Assembly (NCBI RefSeq): GCF_023061185.1
Contig: NZ_JAKGAK010000007.1
Span: 62,001-126,000, forward strand
Direction of reading: 5' to 3'
Length of the DNA stretch: 64,000 nucleotides
DNA from: Chromohalobacter beijerinckii
GTDB taxonomy: Bacteria > Pseudomonadota > Gammaproteobacteria > Pseudomonadales > Halomonadaceae
Shown: positions 30,456 to 39,891 of the stretch, piece after piece
Position numbering within the stretch: position 1 is the first letter of the stretch
Layout of the letters: each line of letters opens with the position of its first letter
Position numbers and translations under genes: made by a program
The notes under the pieces: generated by a model
Seen by the model: only the letters and a program-made list of their open reading frames with translations
The model's database searches: none
Told to the model about the DNA's origin: nothing

Positions 30456-31964
30456 TCACTCGGCGGAAGGACGCATCGCCGGGAACAACAGCACATCACG
30501 AATCGACGGGCTATCGGTCAGCAACATGACCAGGCGGTCGATACCAATGCCCTCACCCGCCGTCGGCGGCAGGCCGTATTCCAGCGCGCGGACGTAATCG
30601 GCATCGTAATACATCGCCTCTAGATCGCCGGCGTCCTTTTCGGCCGCCTGCTCAGCAAAGCGCTCGGCCTGGTCCTCGGCATCGTTGAGCTCGGAGAAGC
30701 CGTTGGCGATCTCGCGGCCGCCGACGAAGAACTCGAAGCGATCGGTGACGTGCGGATTGGTATCGTTGCGCCGCGCCAGCGGACTGACCTCGGCCGGGTA
30801 TTCGGTAATGAACGTCGGACGATCGAGCTTGTCTTCCGCAACAGCCTCGAAGATCTCGGTCTGCAGCTTGCCCAAGCCCCAGTTCGGCTTGACGGGAATT
30901 CTCAAACGCTCGCAGGTCGCCTGAGCGCCGTCAAAGGTATCGATATCGCCTTCGCCGATGCCCTCGCCGTATTCCAGAATCGACTGGCGTAGGGTAAGCC
31001 GCTGGAAAGGCTCGCCGAGTTCATAGTTCGTGCCTTGATACTCAACCGTCGTCGTGCCCAGCACGTCGTGGGCGACGTCGCGAATCATCGCCTCGGTCAG
31101 GTCGAGCAGGTCACGGTAATCGGCATAGGCCCAGTAGAACTCGAGCATGGTGAACTCGGGGTTATGACGCGTCGATAACCCCTCGTTACGGAAGTTGCGG
31201 TTGATCTCGAATACCCGCTCAAAGCCGCCGACGACCAGCCGCTTGAGATACAGCTCCGGCGCAACGCGCAGGTACATGTCGATATCCAGCGCGTTGTGAT
31301 GCGTGACGAACGGCCGTGCCGTGGCGCCGCCGGGAATCTGCTGCAGCATCGGCGTTTCGACTTCCATGAAACCGCGCTCGACCAAAAAGCGCCGAATGCC
31401 GCTGATCACCCGCGAGCGCACCTCGAAGACACGCCGCGACTCGGGGTTCATGATCAGGTCGACGTAGCGCTGGCGATAGCGCGCTTCGGTGTCGGTCAAG
31501 CCATGAAACTTATCAGGCAGGGGCCGCAGGCTCTTGGTCAGCAAGCGCGCCTCGCCCATCATCACGTACAGATCGCCCTTGCCGGACTTATGCACCGGAC
31601 CGCGCGCCGCGACGATATCGCCGATATCCCAGCTTTTGACGTCCTCCAGCACCTCGGCGGGCAGGCCTTTCTTATCGACATAGAGTTGAATCTGGTCGGA
31701 AACGTCCTGGATGACGATGAACGGCCCGCGCTGGCGCATGATGCGCCCGGCAACGGACGCCTGACGGTCGAGCGTTTCCAGCTCGCCCTTGTCCTTGTCG
31801 CCCAGCTCGGCCTGCAGTTCAGCCGCGAGACTGTCACGGCGAAAATCGCTAGGAAAGGCGCTACCGCCCTCTTCTGCGGCTTGGGCGCGACGTGCCGCCA
31901 ACTTGGCGCGGCGTTCCGCGATCAGGTGATTCTCGTCGTGCTGAGGGGAGTCTTGGTTGGCCAT
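30456..31964 (-). CDS. lysS: Lysyl-tRNA synthetase, class II
   Basis: A 502-aa class II synthetase charging tRNA-Lys. The N-terminal OB anticodon domain ([20 protein letters not shown]) precedes the catalytic core with motif 2 ([20 protein letters not shown]) and motif 3 ([12 protein letters not shown]). The order prfB-lysS is conserved across gammaproteobacteria. The ATG at 31964 follows AGGT. The 159-base gap to prfB holds a long imperfect hairpin. Confidence 0.97.
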   Translation of the reverse strand: MANQDSPQHDENHLIAERRAKLAARRAQAAEEGGSAFPSDFRRDSLAAELQAELGDKDKGELETLDRQASVAGRIMRQRGPFIVIQDVSDQIQLYVDKKGLPAEVLEDVKSWDIGDIVAARGPVHKSGKGDLYVMMGEARLLTKSLRPLPDKFHGLTDTEARYRQRYVDLIMNPESRRVFEVRSRVISGIRRFLVERGFMEVETPMLQQIPGGATARPFVTHHNALDIDMYLRVAPELYLKRLVVGGFERVFEINRNFRNEGLSTRHNPEFTMLEFYWAYADYRDLLDLTEAMIRDVAHDVLGTTTVEYQGTNYELGEPFQRLTLRQSILEYGEGIGEGDIDTFDGAQATCERLRIPVKPNWGLGKLQTEIFEAVAEDKLDRPTFITEYPAEVSPLARRNDTNPHVTDRFEFFVGGREIANGFSELNDAEDQAERFAEQAAEKDAGDLEAMYYDADYVRALEYGLPPTAGEGIGIDRLVMLLTDSPSIRDVLLFPAMRPSAE

Positions 31965-31991
31965 ATCGTTACCTGTGAAGAATAAAAGAAA

Positions 31992-32099
31992 GCTGGAAGC
32001 TAGAAGCTAGAAGCCAAGATCAAACCACCACTCCACAACCACTCCACGGCTTTTGAAGTTTGACTTTTGATCTTTCTTCCCTCTTACAGCTTCCAGGCA
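31992..32099. repeat. Intergenic hairpin with 7-bp-period repeats (prfB-lysS)
   Basis: The left arm has three heptads, GCTGGAA GCTAGAA GCTAGAA (31992-32012), then AAGATCAAA. The right arm has TTTGATCTT and then CTTTCTT CCCTCTT ACAGCTT CCA. TGGAAGCT/AGCTTCCA and AAGATCAAA/TTTGATCTT pair across the element. The loop contains CCACTCCAC twice. Similar to elements at 45179 and 48486. Confidence 0.65.
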
Positions 32100-32123
32100 C
32101 GAAGTGCCGCTCTTCAGGCTTTC

Positions 32124-33222
32124 TTAAAGCCCTTGTTTCAGGCTCGCCTCGATGAACTGATCCAGATCGCCGTCGAGCACTTTCTCGCAGTTGCTGGACT
32201 GCACGCCGGTGCGCAAATCCTTGATACGCTGGTCATCGAGCACATAGGAGCGGATCTGGCTGCCCCAGCCGATATCCGACTTGTTGTCCTCGGCTTCCTG
32301 TTTGGCGGCATTACGCTTGTCCATTTCCAGCTCCCACAACTTCGCCCTGAGCTGCTTCATGGCGAAGTCACGGTTGGCATGCTGGCTGCGCTGGCCTTGA
32401 CATGCCACCACGATCCCCGTGGGTTCGTGGGTGATACGCACCGCCGAGTCGGTGGTGTTGACGTGCTGGCCGCCGGCACCGCTGGAACGATAGGTATCGA
32501 CGCGCAGATCGGACGGGTTGACCTCGATCTCGAAGTTGTCGTCGATTTCCGGCGATAGAAACACCGAGGCAAACGAGGTATGCCGACGCCCACCCGAGTC
32601 GAACGGGCTCTTGCGTACCAAGCGATGCACGCCGGTCTCGGTGCGTAGCCAACCGAAGGCGTAATCGCCTTGAATGTGCAAGGTCGCGGACTTGATACCC
32701 GCCACATCGCCGCTGGACAACTCGATAATATCGGTCTTGAAGCCGTGATGTTCGCACCAGCGCAAGTACATACGCAGCAGTATATTGGCCCAGTCCTGGG
32801 CCTCGGTGCCGCCGGAGCCGGCCTGGATATCGAGATAGGCGTTATTGGTGTCCATCTCGCCGGAAAACATACGCCGGAACTCGAGCTTGGCGAGCTGGGA
32901 CTCGAGCTTGTCGAGTTCGCTTCGCACTTCGTCGATGGTGGCGTCGTCTTCTTCCATCACCGCCAGCTCAAGCAATTCCTGATGATCTGTCAGGCCTTGA
33001 TCCAACGCATCGAAAGTCTCGACGACGGCCTCCAGAGTGGCGCGCTCCTTGCCCAGTTTCTGCGCGTAGTCCGGATCGCTCCACACGTCCGGGTTCTCCA
33101 GCTCGCGGGTAACTTCCTCTAGCCGTTCTTTCTTGGTGGCATAGTCAAAGATACCCCCTCAGGACGTCTGTCCGTTCGGACAGGTCCTTGAGGAGGTGGT
33201 TGATCGGGTTGATCTCTTGCAT
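32124..33222 (-). CDS. prfB: Peptide chain release factor 2, with programmed +1 frameshift
   Basis: RF2 recognises UGA and UAA stop codons; 365 aa when decoded through the shift. The first 25 codons from the ATG at 33222 ([20 protein letters not shown]...) end in an in-frame UGA at 33147-33145. The ribosome slips at CTT TGA C to continue in the +1 frame ([12 protein letters not shown]). The stop-codon recognition motif SPF ([10 protein letters not shown]) and the catalytic GGQ ([10 protein letters not shown]) are both present. Expression is autoregulated by RF2 levels through the shift. Confidence 0.97.
33145..33159 (-). other. prfB: prfB programmed frameshift signal
   Basis: On the minus strand AGGGGG (33159-33154), then TAT, then CTT TGA C. 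This is the canonical arrangement of an internal Shine-Dalgarno-like sequence 3 bases before the slippery CUU and the UGA stop. It is identical in layout to the E. coli signal. Confidence 0.95.
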
Positions 33223-33486
33223 GGGAATCCTTTTCAGGCGCGCTGATTCGCACCGCAACGGCGCGCTTGCCGGTACGCGGTGAAGAAAAGAGACACATTG
33301 TAGCCAATGCACCCGCGAGCGGCTATCCCATGCCACGTTTCGCGGCATTCGCAAGCGCCCTATCGAATATGTGAAAAAGCATATACGAAATTTGCAATGG
33401 ACACGTTTTGCCAAGCGGAGAGATGGTAATCCCACGATGTGGCGCCTTTCGCGGCATCCGGCACAACAACAAGCGGAATAGACAAT

Positions 33487-35079
33487 ATGCTTCGACACTC
33501 GCATACCCTACTCAGCGCCATGGCGCTGTCTTCCCTAGTCCTGGCAACACCGGCTCAGGCCGAGACCCTCAACATCGGCGTCATGGGCGAACTGGCCTCG
33601 TTCGATACTTCGCAGGTCTCCGGCGGCGTCTGGGAATCCCAAGTCCTGATGGATGTCTACGAAGGGCTGGTCAAGAAAAATCCCGAGGGCGAGGCCATCC
33701 CCGGCATGGCCACCGACTGGGACATTTCCGAGGACGGCAAGACCTACACCTTTCATCTGCGCGACGACGCCAAATGGTCCGATGGCGAACCGGTCACCGC
33801 AGCGGACTTCGTGTTCGGCTGGCAGCACCTCATCGACCCGGCCAGCGCTTCGAAATACGCGTACCTGCTCTACCCGATCCAGAACGCCGAAGTCGTCAAC
33901 AGCGGCGAGAAGCCGCTCGACGCCTTGGGCGTAGAATCACTCGACGACGGCAAGACGCTCAAGGTGACGCTCAACGCGCCGACGCCTTATTTTCCGCAGT
34001 TGCTGACCCACTACACCGCTTACCCCCTGCCCAAGCATGCCGTCGAGGAATACGGCAAGCAGTGGGTCAAGATGGACAACATCGTTACCAACGGCGCCTT
34101 CACGCCGACGGAATGGGTCTCGCAATCGCGTATTTCCGTCGCGAAGAACCCCGAATACTACGAGGCCGACGAAGTCAGCCTCGATGGTGTCAACTACTTC
34201 AATACCGAGGACCGTAACGCCGGTATCTCGCGCTTTCGCGCCGGTGAACTGGATGTGCTGCGCGAGTATCCGTCGAGCCGTTACCAGTGGCTCAAGGACA
34301 ATCTACCCGAGGCAACTCACCTGAGCCCGATGCTGGGCTCTTACTACTACGTGCTCAATACCCGCGACGGCCGCCCGACCGCCGACAAGCGCGTCCGCGA
34401 AGCGTTGAATCTGGTCGCGCGGCGCAAGGTACTCTCCGAGCAGATCATGGCCGGCAGTTTCAAGGACGCCTCTTCGTTAGTTCCCCCGGGCACTAGCCAC
34501 TACGACGTCCAGCACATGGATGATGTCGATGGTGACTACGCCAAGCGTCTAGCCAAAGCCAAGCAACTGATCAAAGACGCCGGGTATGGCCCCGATCATC
34601 CGTTGCATCTGGAACTTCGCTACAACACCTCCGACGAGCACAAGAAGATCGCCATCGCCCTGGCGGCAATGTGGAAGCCATTGGGGGTCGAGGTCGAGAT
34701 GACCAACGCCGAGGCTACCGTCCACTACCAGACGCTTCAGCAGGGAGACTTCGACATCGCCCGCGCCGGCTGGATCGCCGACTACAACGATGCCGAAAAC
34801 TTCCTGACCCTGCTGCGTAGCGGTGTCGGCAATAACTACGGCGGCTACGACAATGCCGAATACGACAAGCTGCTCGACCAAGCCGCCAACACTCTGAATC
34901 TCGATAAGCGCGAGGCGCTTCTCGAGAAAGCCGAGAATGTCGCCCTCGACGACTACGCCTTGGTGCCGTTGCTCTACTACGTGACACGCAATCTGGTAAA
35001 TCCCGAGATCACCGGTTGGCAAGACAACGCCGAGGATGACCATCCCTCCCGCTGGGTGGAATTTCACGACGGCGACTGA
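33487..35079 (+). CDS. Oligopeptide ABC transporter substrate-binding protein (OppA-like)
   Basis: Periplasmic SBP_bac_5 family protein, 530 aa. The signal peptide (MLRHSHTLLSAMALSSLVLA) is cleaved after AQA. Family signatures are YEGLVKKNPEGEAIPGMAT, KTYTFHLRDDAKWSDGEPV and DKRVREALNLV. I start at the ATG at 33487; the open frame runs 16 codons upstream from a GTG without signal-peptide character. It leads an operon with two permeases and one fused ATPase. Peptides are the likely ligand, but compatible solutes or nickel cannot be excluded. Confidence 0.9.
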   Translation: MLRHSHTLLSAMALSSLVLATPAQAETLNIGVMGELASFDTSQVSGGVWESQVLMDVYEGLVKKNPEGEAIPGMATDWDISEDGKTYTFHLRDDAKWSDGEPVTAADFVFGWQHLIDPASASKYAYLLYPIQNAEVVNSGEKPLDALGVESLDDGKTLKVTLNAPTPYFPQLLTHYTAYPLPKHAVEEYGKQWVKMDNIVTNGAFTPTEWVSQSRISVAKNPEYYEADEVSLDGVNYFNTEDRNAGISRFRAGELDVLREYPSSRYQWLKDNLPEATHLSPMLGSYYYVLNTRDGRPTADKRVREALNLVARRKVLSEQIMAGSFKDASSLVPPGTSHYDVQHMDDVDGDYAKRLAKAKQLIKDAGYGPDHPLHLELRYNTSDEHKKIAIALAAMWKPLGVEVEMTNAEATVHYQTLQQGDFDIARAGWIADYNDAENFLTLLRSGVGNNYGGYDNAEYDKLLDQAANTLNLDKREALLEKAENVALDDYALVPLLYYVTRNLVNPEITGWQDNAEDDHPSRWVEFHDGD

Positions 35080-35097
35080 GCACTGGATGTCGAAACC

Positions 35098-35133
35098 GCC
35101 GCACTCGGGCACCTTCCATGGTTTGAGTGCGGC
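35098..35133 (+). repeat. Hairpin between the binding protein and permease genes
   Basis: Perfect 9-bp stem GCCGCACTC / GAGTGCGGC with an 18-base loop, in the 100-base gap after the binding-protein gene. It is not followed by a T-run. It would favour excess binding protein over permease. Confidence 0.6.
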
Positions 35134-35179
35134 ACTGCCTGATATCGATGAAGACGGCTTTCCAACACAGTGATCTGCC

Positions 35180-36106
35180 ATGTTGAGTTATACCCTGAAG
35201 CGCCTGCTCACCGCGGTTCCTACCCTGCTGATCGTGATCACGATCTCGTTTTTCCTGATGCGCGTCGCACCGGGAGGACCGTTCGACGGCGAACGCCAAT
35301 TGCCTCCGGAAATCGAGGCCAACCTCAAGGCGGCCTATCATCTGGATGAGCCCCTGCCCCAGCAATACCTGCGCTACATGGGCAACCTGCTGCAGGGCGA
35401 TTTCGGACCGTCGTTCAAGTACAAGGATTTCTCGGTCACCGAGCTGATCGCCCAAGGCTTTCCGGTGAGTCTCGAGATCGGTGGCCTAGCCATTCTTGTC
35501 GCACTTTTGCTCGGACTCCCGCTGGGCATCATCGCCGCCCTACGACGCAACACGATGATCGATTACACGGTCATGGGCACGGCGCTGGCAGGTATCGCGG
35601 TGCCCAACTTCGTGATCGCGCCGATCCTGGCGCTGGTCTTCGGCGTGCTGCTCGCCTGGCTGCCGGCCGGTGGCTGGAATGGCGGTGCCCTACCCAATCT
35701 GGTGTTACCGGTGATCGCGCTGTCGATTCAGCAGATCGCCTACATCGCGCGGATGATGCGCGCCAGCATGATCGAGGTTCTGGGCAGCCATTACATTCGC
35801 ACGGCACGCGCCAAGGGACTTTCCGAGCGTCAGGTGATCTGGCGCCACGCCATCCGCCCGGCGCTGCTCCCCGTCACTTCCTACCTGGGGCCGGCGATCG
35901 CCGGGATCATCACCGGTTCGGTGGTGATCGAGCAGATTTTCGGCATTCCCGGCATCGGACGTTACTTCGTTCAGGCCGCGCTCAACCGCGACTACACCCT
36001 GGTGATGGGCACGGTGGTGTTCTACGGCGCGCTGATCGTGCTGATGAACCTGCTCGTCGACCTGCTCTATTCCGCGCTCGATCCGCAAATCCGTTACGAC
36101 GACTGA
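35180..36106 (+). CDS. oppB: Oligopeptide ABC transporter permease (OppB-like)
   Basis: A 308-aa membrane protein of the DppB/OppB group. Six helices are predicted and the N-terminus MLSYTLKRLLTAVPTLLIV is typical. The EAA cytoplasmic loop, which contacts the ATPase, reads YIRTARAKGLSERQVIWRHA near residue 205. The gene ends 14 bases before the second permease. It is part of the operon with the binding protein and fused ATPase. Confidence 0.93.
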   Translation: MLSYTLKRLLTAVPTLLIVITISFFLMRVAPGGPFDGERQLPPEIEANLKAAYHLDEPLPQQYLRYMGNLLQGDFGPSFKYKDFSVTELIAQGFPVSLEIGGLAILVALLLGLPLGIIAALRRNTMIDYTVMGTALAGIAVPNFVIAPILALVFGVLLAWLPAGGWNGGALPNLVLPVIALSIQQIAYIARMMRASMIEVLGSHYIRTARAKGLSERQVIWRHAIRPALLPVTSYLGPAIAGIITGSVVIEQIFGIPGIGRYFVQAALNRDYTLVMGTVVFYGALIVLMNLLVDLLYSALDPQIRYDD

Positions 36107-36120
36107 CCGGACCTCATGCC

Positions 36121-37020
36121 ATGACCACCGATACGCTTTCCGATAACCGTCTTTCCCTGTCAGACGCCACGGCCGGCGAGAGCCTCGGCCGCGATGCTTG
36201 GCGACGCCTCAAGCAGAACAGGGCGGCGATGGTCAGCCTGGTGCTACTGGTCGTGATCGCTGTCACCTGCCTAATCGGCCCCTACCTGCTTCCATGGGGA
36301 CTGGCCGACGTCGACTGGAACGCCTTCAGCGCCGCGCCGAGCCTCGAGAGTGGCCACTTCTTGGGTACCGATGCCAACGGTCGCGACCTCTTGACCCGCA
36401 CTCTCTATGGCGGCCGCGTGTCACTTTCGGTGGCCTTGGTGGCTACCTTCGTCAGCCTGGTGATCGGGGTGCTCTACGGCGCCATCTCCGGCTATGTCGG
36501 CGGGCGCCTGGACAGCCTCATGATGCGCTTCGTCGACATCATGTACTCACTGCCATTCATGTTCCTGGTCATCCTTTTGATGGTGGTCTTCGGGCGCAAT
36601 ATCTTCCTGATCTACGCTGCCATCGGCGCGGTCGAGTGGCTCGACATGGCACGCATCGTGCGCGGCCAGACGCTGGCGCTCAAGCAGCGCGAATTCATCG
36701 AAGCCGCCCACGCATTGGGGGTACGCGATCGCAAGATCGTCACCCGCCACCTGATCCCCAACGCCATCGGTCCGGTGATCATCTACGTCACACTCACCGT
36801 CCCCAAGGTCATCCTGCTGGAGAGCTTTTTGTCGTTTCTCGGTCTTGGCGTGCAAGAGCCGCTGACCAGTTGGGGCGTATTGATCTCCGAAGGCACCGAC
36901 ATGATGCAAAGCGCGCCGTGGCTGCTGCTCGTGCCATCGCTATTCCTCGCGGTGACGCTGTTCTGTCTCAACTTCCTGGGCGATGGGCTGAGAGACGCCC
37001 TGGACCCGAAAACACGCTGA
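36121..37020 (+). CDS. oppC: Oligopeptide ABC transporter permease (OppC-like)
   Basis: A 299-aa second permease with the N-terminal OppC segment (SLGRDAWRRLKQNRAAMVSL) and the family motif HFLGTDANGRDLLTRTLYGG. The EAA loop is EAAHALGVRDRKIVTRHLIP. It stops 1 base before the GTG start of the ATPase gene, so the two are translationally coupled. Confidence 0.93.
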   Translation: MTTDTLSDNRLSLSDATAGESLGRDAWRRLKQNRAAMVSLVLLVVIAVTCLIGPYLLPWGLADVDWNAFSAAPSLESGHFLGTDANGRDLLTRTLYGGRVSLSVALVATFVSLVIGVLYGAISGYVGGRLDSLMMRFVDIMYSLPFMFLVILLMVVFGRNIFLIYAAIGAVEWLDMARIVRGQTLALKQREFIEAAHALGVRDRKIVTRHLIPNAIGPVIIYVTLTVPKVILLESFLSFLGLGVQEPLTSWGVLISEGTDMMQSAPWLLLVPSLFLAVTLFCLNFLGDGLRDALDPKTR

Positions 37021-37021
37021 G

Positions 37022-38626
37022 GTGACCGTGGCTGATAACCTGCTTGAAATCGACAACTTGAGCGTCGACTTCCAACTGCCCAACGGTACCGTCTCGGCCG
37101 TCAAGGAAGTGAGCTTTTCCATCCAGCCCGGCGAGACGCTGGCACTGGTCGGCGAGTCGGGCTCCGGCAAGTCGGTATCATCGACCGCCGCGATGCGGCT
37201 CTTGCCTGAGTTGGCTCAAACGTCTGGCGCCATCCGCTTCAAGGGCGAGGATCTCTTGAGCGTCACGCCCAAACGCATGCGCCGTATCCGCGGCAACGCC
37301 ATCTCGATGATCTTCCAGGAGCCGATGACCTCGCTCAATCCCTTGCAACGCATCGGGGCACAGATCGCCGAGGTGCTGGAAAAGCACCTCGGTCTCAATA
37401 GACGTCAAGCGCGCCCCAAGGTCATCGAATTGCTCGAGCAGGTGGGTATCCCCGAGCCTTCTCGGCGCATCGACAGTTACCCCTACGAACTCTCCGGTGG
37501 CCAGCGCCAGCGGGTGATGATCGCCATGGCGCTGGCCTGCGAGCCGGAGTTGTTGATCGCCGACGAGCCCACCACCGCGCTCGACGTCACCGTCCAGGCG
37601 CAGATTCTGGCGCTGCTCAAGGACCTTCAGTCGCGCTACGGCATGGCGATCCTGTTCATCACCCACGACCTGGGCATTGTGCGCCACTTCGCCGACCGGG
37701 TATGCGTGATGCGCCACGGTGAGCTCGTCGAATCTGGCACCACGGGCGAGGTATTCGGCAACCCGCAACACGATTACACACGCATGCTGATCGATGCCAA
37801 CCCCCGAGGTCGCAAAGCGCCCATCGATACGACGATGCCAATGCTGCTGGAGGCGGAAGACGTGCGCGTACGCTTCGCGCTCAAGAAGCGTCTATTCCGT
37901 GCCAGCGAGTACTTCGAGGCGGTACGCGGCATCGACCTGAGCATTCGCCGCGGCCAGACCGTGGGCATCGTCGGTGAGTCCGGCTCGGGCAAGTCGACGC
38001 TGGGCCGGGCGCTGTTACGACTGCTCAAGAGTCGCGGCGAGATTCGCTTCGACGGCCACGATATCGCCACGCTCGATACTGGCAGCATGCGTCCCCTGCG
38101 CTCGCGCATGCAGGTAGTCTTTCAAGACCCTTTCGGCTCACTGTCGCCACGCATGACCGTCGGCGAGGTCATCAGCGAAGGCCTGCGCGTACACCACCCC
38201 GAGCTCAATCGCCGCCAACGCGAGGCGCAGGTGATCGAGGCGCTCGAAGAAGTCGCACTGGACCCAGCGATGCGCAATCGCTACCCGCATGAATTCTCCG
38301 GTGGTCAGCGCCAGCGCATTGCCATCGCCCGGGCGCTGGTGCTCAAGCCGGAATTCCTGCTGCTCGACGAACCCACCTCGGCGCTCGACCGCTCGGTGCA
38401 GGTCACGGTAATCGACCTGCTGCGCGACCTGCAGCAAAAGCATGACCTGACCTATCTGTTCATCAGTCACGATCTCGCGGTTGTGCGTGCGCTGGCCGAT
38501 ACCGTACTGGTGATGAAGGAGGGTGAAGTCGTCGAACAGGGCAATACCGAGGAGATCTTCGCCAATCCGCGCGAACGCTATACCCAGGAACTGATGAGGG
38601 CCGCCTTCGTCGACGCCGCCGCTTGA
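37022..38626 (+). CDS. oppDF: Fused oligopeptide ABC transporter ATPase (OppD-OppF)
   Basis: A 534-aa protein with two complete ABC domains in one chain, the arrangement known in YejF. Walker A motifs are GESGSGKSV (about residue 45) and GESGSGKST (about 325). Signatures are LSGGQRQRV and FSGGQRQRI. Walker B motifs are [12 protein letters not shown] and [11 protein letters not shown]. It powers both permeases, so no separate OppD and OppF are needed. The start is GTG at 37022 or 37028. A hairpin follows the stop. Confidence 0.93.
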   Translation: MTVADNLLEIDNLSVDFQLPNGTVSAVKEVSFSIQPGETLALVGESGSGKSVSSTAAMRLLPELAQTSGAIRFKGEDLLSVTPKRMRRIRGNAISMIFQEPMTSLNPLQRIGAQIAEVLEKHLGLNRRQARPKVIELLEQVGIPEPSRRIDSYPYELSGGQRQRVMIAMALACEPELLIADEPTTALDVTVQAQILALLKDLQSRYGMAILFITHDLGIVRHFADRVCVMRHGELVESGTTGEVFGNPQHDYTRMLIDANPRGRKAPIDTTMPMLLEAEDVRVRFALKKRLFRASEYFEAVRGIDLSIRRGQTVGIVGESGSGKSTLGRALLRLLKSRGEIRFDGHDIATLDTGSMRPLRSRMQVVFQDPFGSLSPRMTVGEVISEGLRVHHPELNRRQREAQVIEALEEVALDPAMRNRYPHEFSGGQRQRIAIARALVLKPEFLLLDEPTSALDRSVQVTVIDLLRDLQQKHDLTYLFISHDLAVVRALADTVLVMKEGEVVEQGNTEEIFANPRERYTQELMRAAFVDAAA

Positions 38627-38653
38627 CCCTGACCTCCCCCATCTTCGTCTAGT

Positions 38654-38681
38654 CCGCTGCAAGCGTCAGTATTTGCAGCGG
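38654..38681 (+). terminator. Hairpin after the peptide transporter operon
   Basis: Perfect 9-bp stem CCGCTGCAA / TTGCAGCGG with a 10-base loop, 28 bases past the operon's last stop. The T-run is missing, so it is a weak terminator candidate. Confidence 0.45.
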
Positions 38682-38876
38682 CAAGGAATGGGCCTGCCTT
38701 AACACATGCTAAATACACGCTCTCAGCAGAGGCGTAGCCTCAGCGCGTTCGCCTAGCAAATCTGGCGAGCTACAAAGACATACACGGCTGTGTTTGTCGG
38801 TGCCAGCCTCTCCGACTACGTTTACACGGGGGATGGCAGCAATACCGTTCCCAGCAGACTAATGGAGGAGTTTGCG

Positions 38877-39782
38877 ATGAAAGAGACTCAAGATCTATTC
38901 CCGACGCGCCTGGAACGCAAACTGGGGATGTTCGAGCGCATCGACCCGGTGGTGCATAGCGAGGGCGAGCAACGCAAAGGGCCGCTCAGCGAAGCCGAGC
39001 TCGACGAGTTCGAACGCAAAGGCTTCCTCTCCTTCGAAGGATTCTTCGATGAAGACGAGATGGCCGCGTTCCTCGAGGAGTTGGGCGACTACGAGAACGA
39101 CGATGACCTCAAGCTCTCGGAAGGTACTATCCTCGAGCCCAGCAAGCAGGAAATTCGTTCGATCTTCGGTATCCATGAGGTATCCGAGCGTTTCAGCCGC
39201 CTGACTCGCGACCCGCGCCTACTGGCGATGGTCCAGCAGATCCTCGGTGGCGATGCCTATATTCATCAGTCGCGGATCAACTACAAGCCCGGCTTCAAGG
39301 GCAAGGGCTTCGACTGGCATTCCGATTTCGAGACGTGGCACAGCGAAGATGGCATGCCACGCATGCGCTCAGTGAGCTGTTCGATCATTCTCACCGAAAA
39401 CGGTGAATTCAATGGCCCACTGATGCTGGTGCCCGGCTCGCACAATTACTTCGTTCCCTGCGTGGGCCGCACGCCGGAGAACAACTATAAAGAGTCGCTG
39501 AAGAGTCAGGAAATCGGCGTACCGGATGACGCCAGCCTGCGCGACCTGATGATCCAAGGCGATATCGAGGCGCCCAAAGGGCCTGTCGGCTCGCTGGTGA
39601 TGTTCGAGTGCAATACCCTGCATGGTTCGAACATCAACATGTCGTGCTGGCCACGCAGCAACCTGTTCTTCGTCTACAACAGTGTCGAGAACACGCTGCA
39701 CGATCCGTACTGCGGCAACCGGCCTCGGCCCGAGTTCCTGGCCAACCGCAAGGACTGGAGCCCCCTGAAACCTGCCAAATAA
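38877..39782 (+). CDS. ectD: Ectoine hydroxylase
   Basis: Non-haem Fe(II)/2-oxoglutarate dioxygenase converting ectoine to 5-hydroxyectoine; 301 aa, normal for EctD. Iron ligands are His148 and Asp150 in FDWHSDFETWHS and His249 in NTLHGSN. The signature RSVSCSIILTENGEFNGPLM is present. The ATG at 38877 has GGAGGAG 6 bases ahead; the 29-codon upstream extension is not family sequence. ectABC are not in the window. I recall two ectoine-hydroxylase paralogues, ectD and ectE, in C. salexigens; this could be either. Confidence 0.93.
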   Translation: MKETQDLFPTRLERKLGMFERIDPVVHSEGEQRKGPLSEAELDEFERKGFLSFEGFFDEDEMAAFLEELGDYENDDDLKLSEGTILEPSKQEIRSIFGIHEVSERFSRLTRDPRLLAMVQQILGGDAYIHQSRINYKPGFKGKGFDWHSDFETWHSEDGMPRMRSVSCSIILTENGEFNGPLMLVPGSHNYFVPCVGRTPENNYKESLKSQEIGVPDDASLRDLMIQGDIEAPKGPVGSLVMFECNTLHGSNINMSCWPRSNLFFVYNSVENTLHDPYCGNRPRPEFLANRKDWSPLKPAK

Positions 39783-39842
39783 GGCATCGTCAGGGAAGAA
39801 ATAGCACGTGCTTCATTGGCGTTGTCACGGAAGCATCAGACG

Positions 39843-39873
39843 CAAGAACCCGGCCCACAGGGCCGGGTTCTTG
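39843..39873. terminator. Bidirectional terminator between ectD and the FadL porin
   Basis: Perfect 14-bp stem CAAGAACCCGGCCC / GGGCCGGGTTCTTG with a 3-base loop between the two convergent 3' ends. Confidence 0.85.
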
Positions 39874-39891
39874 TTCATGCGAAGGTAACGT

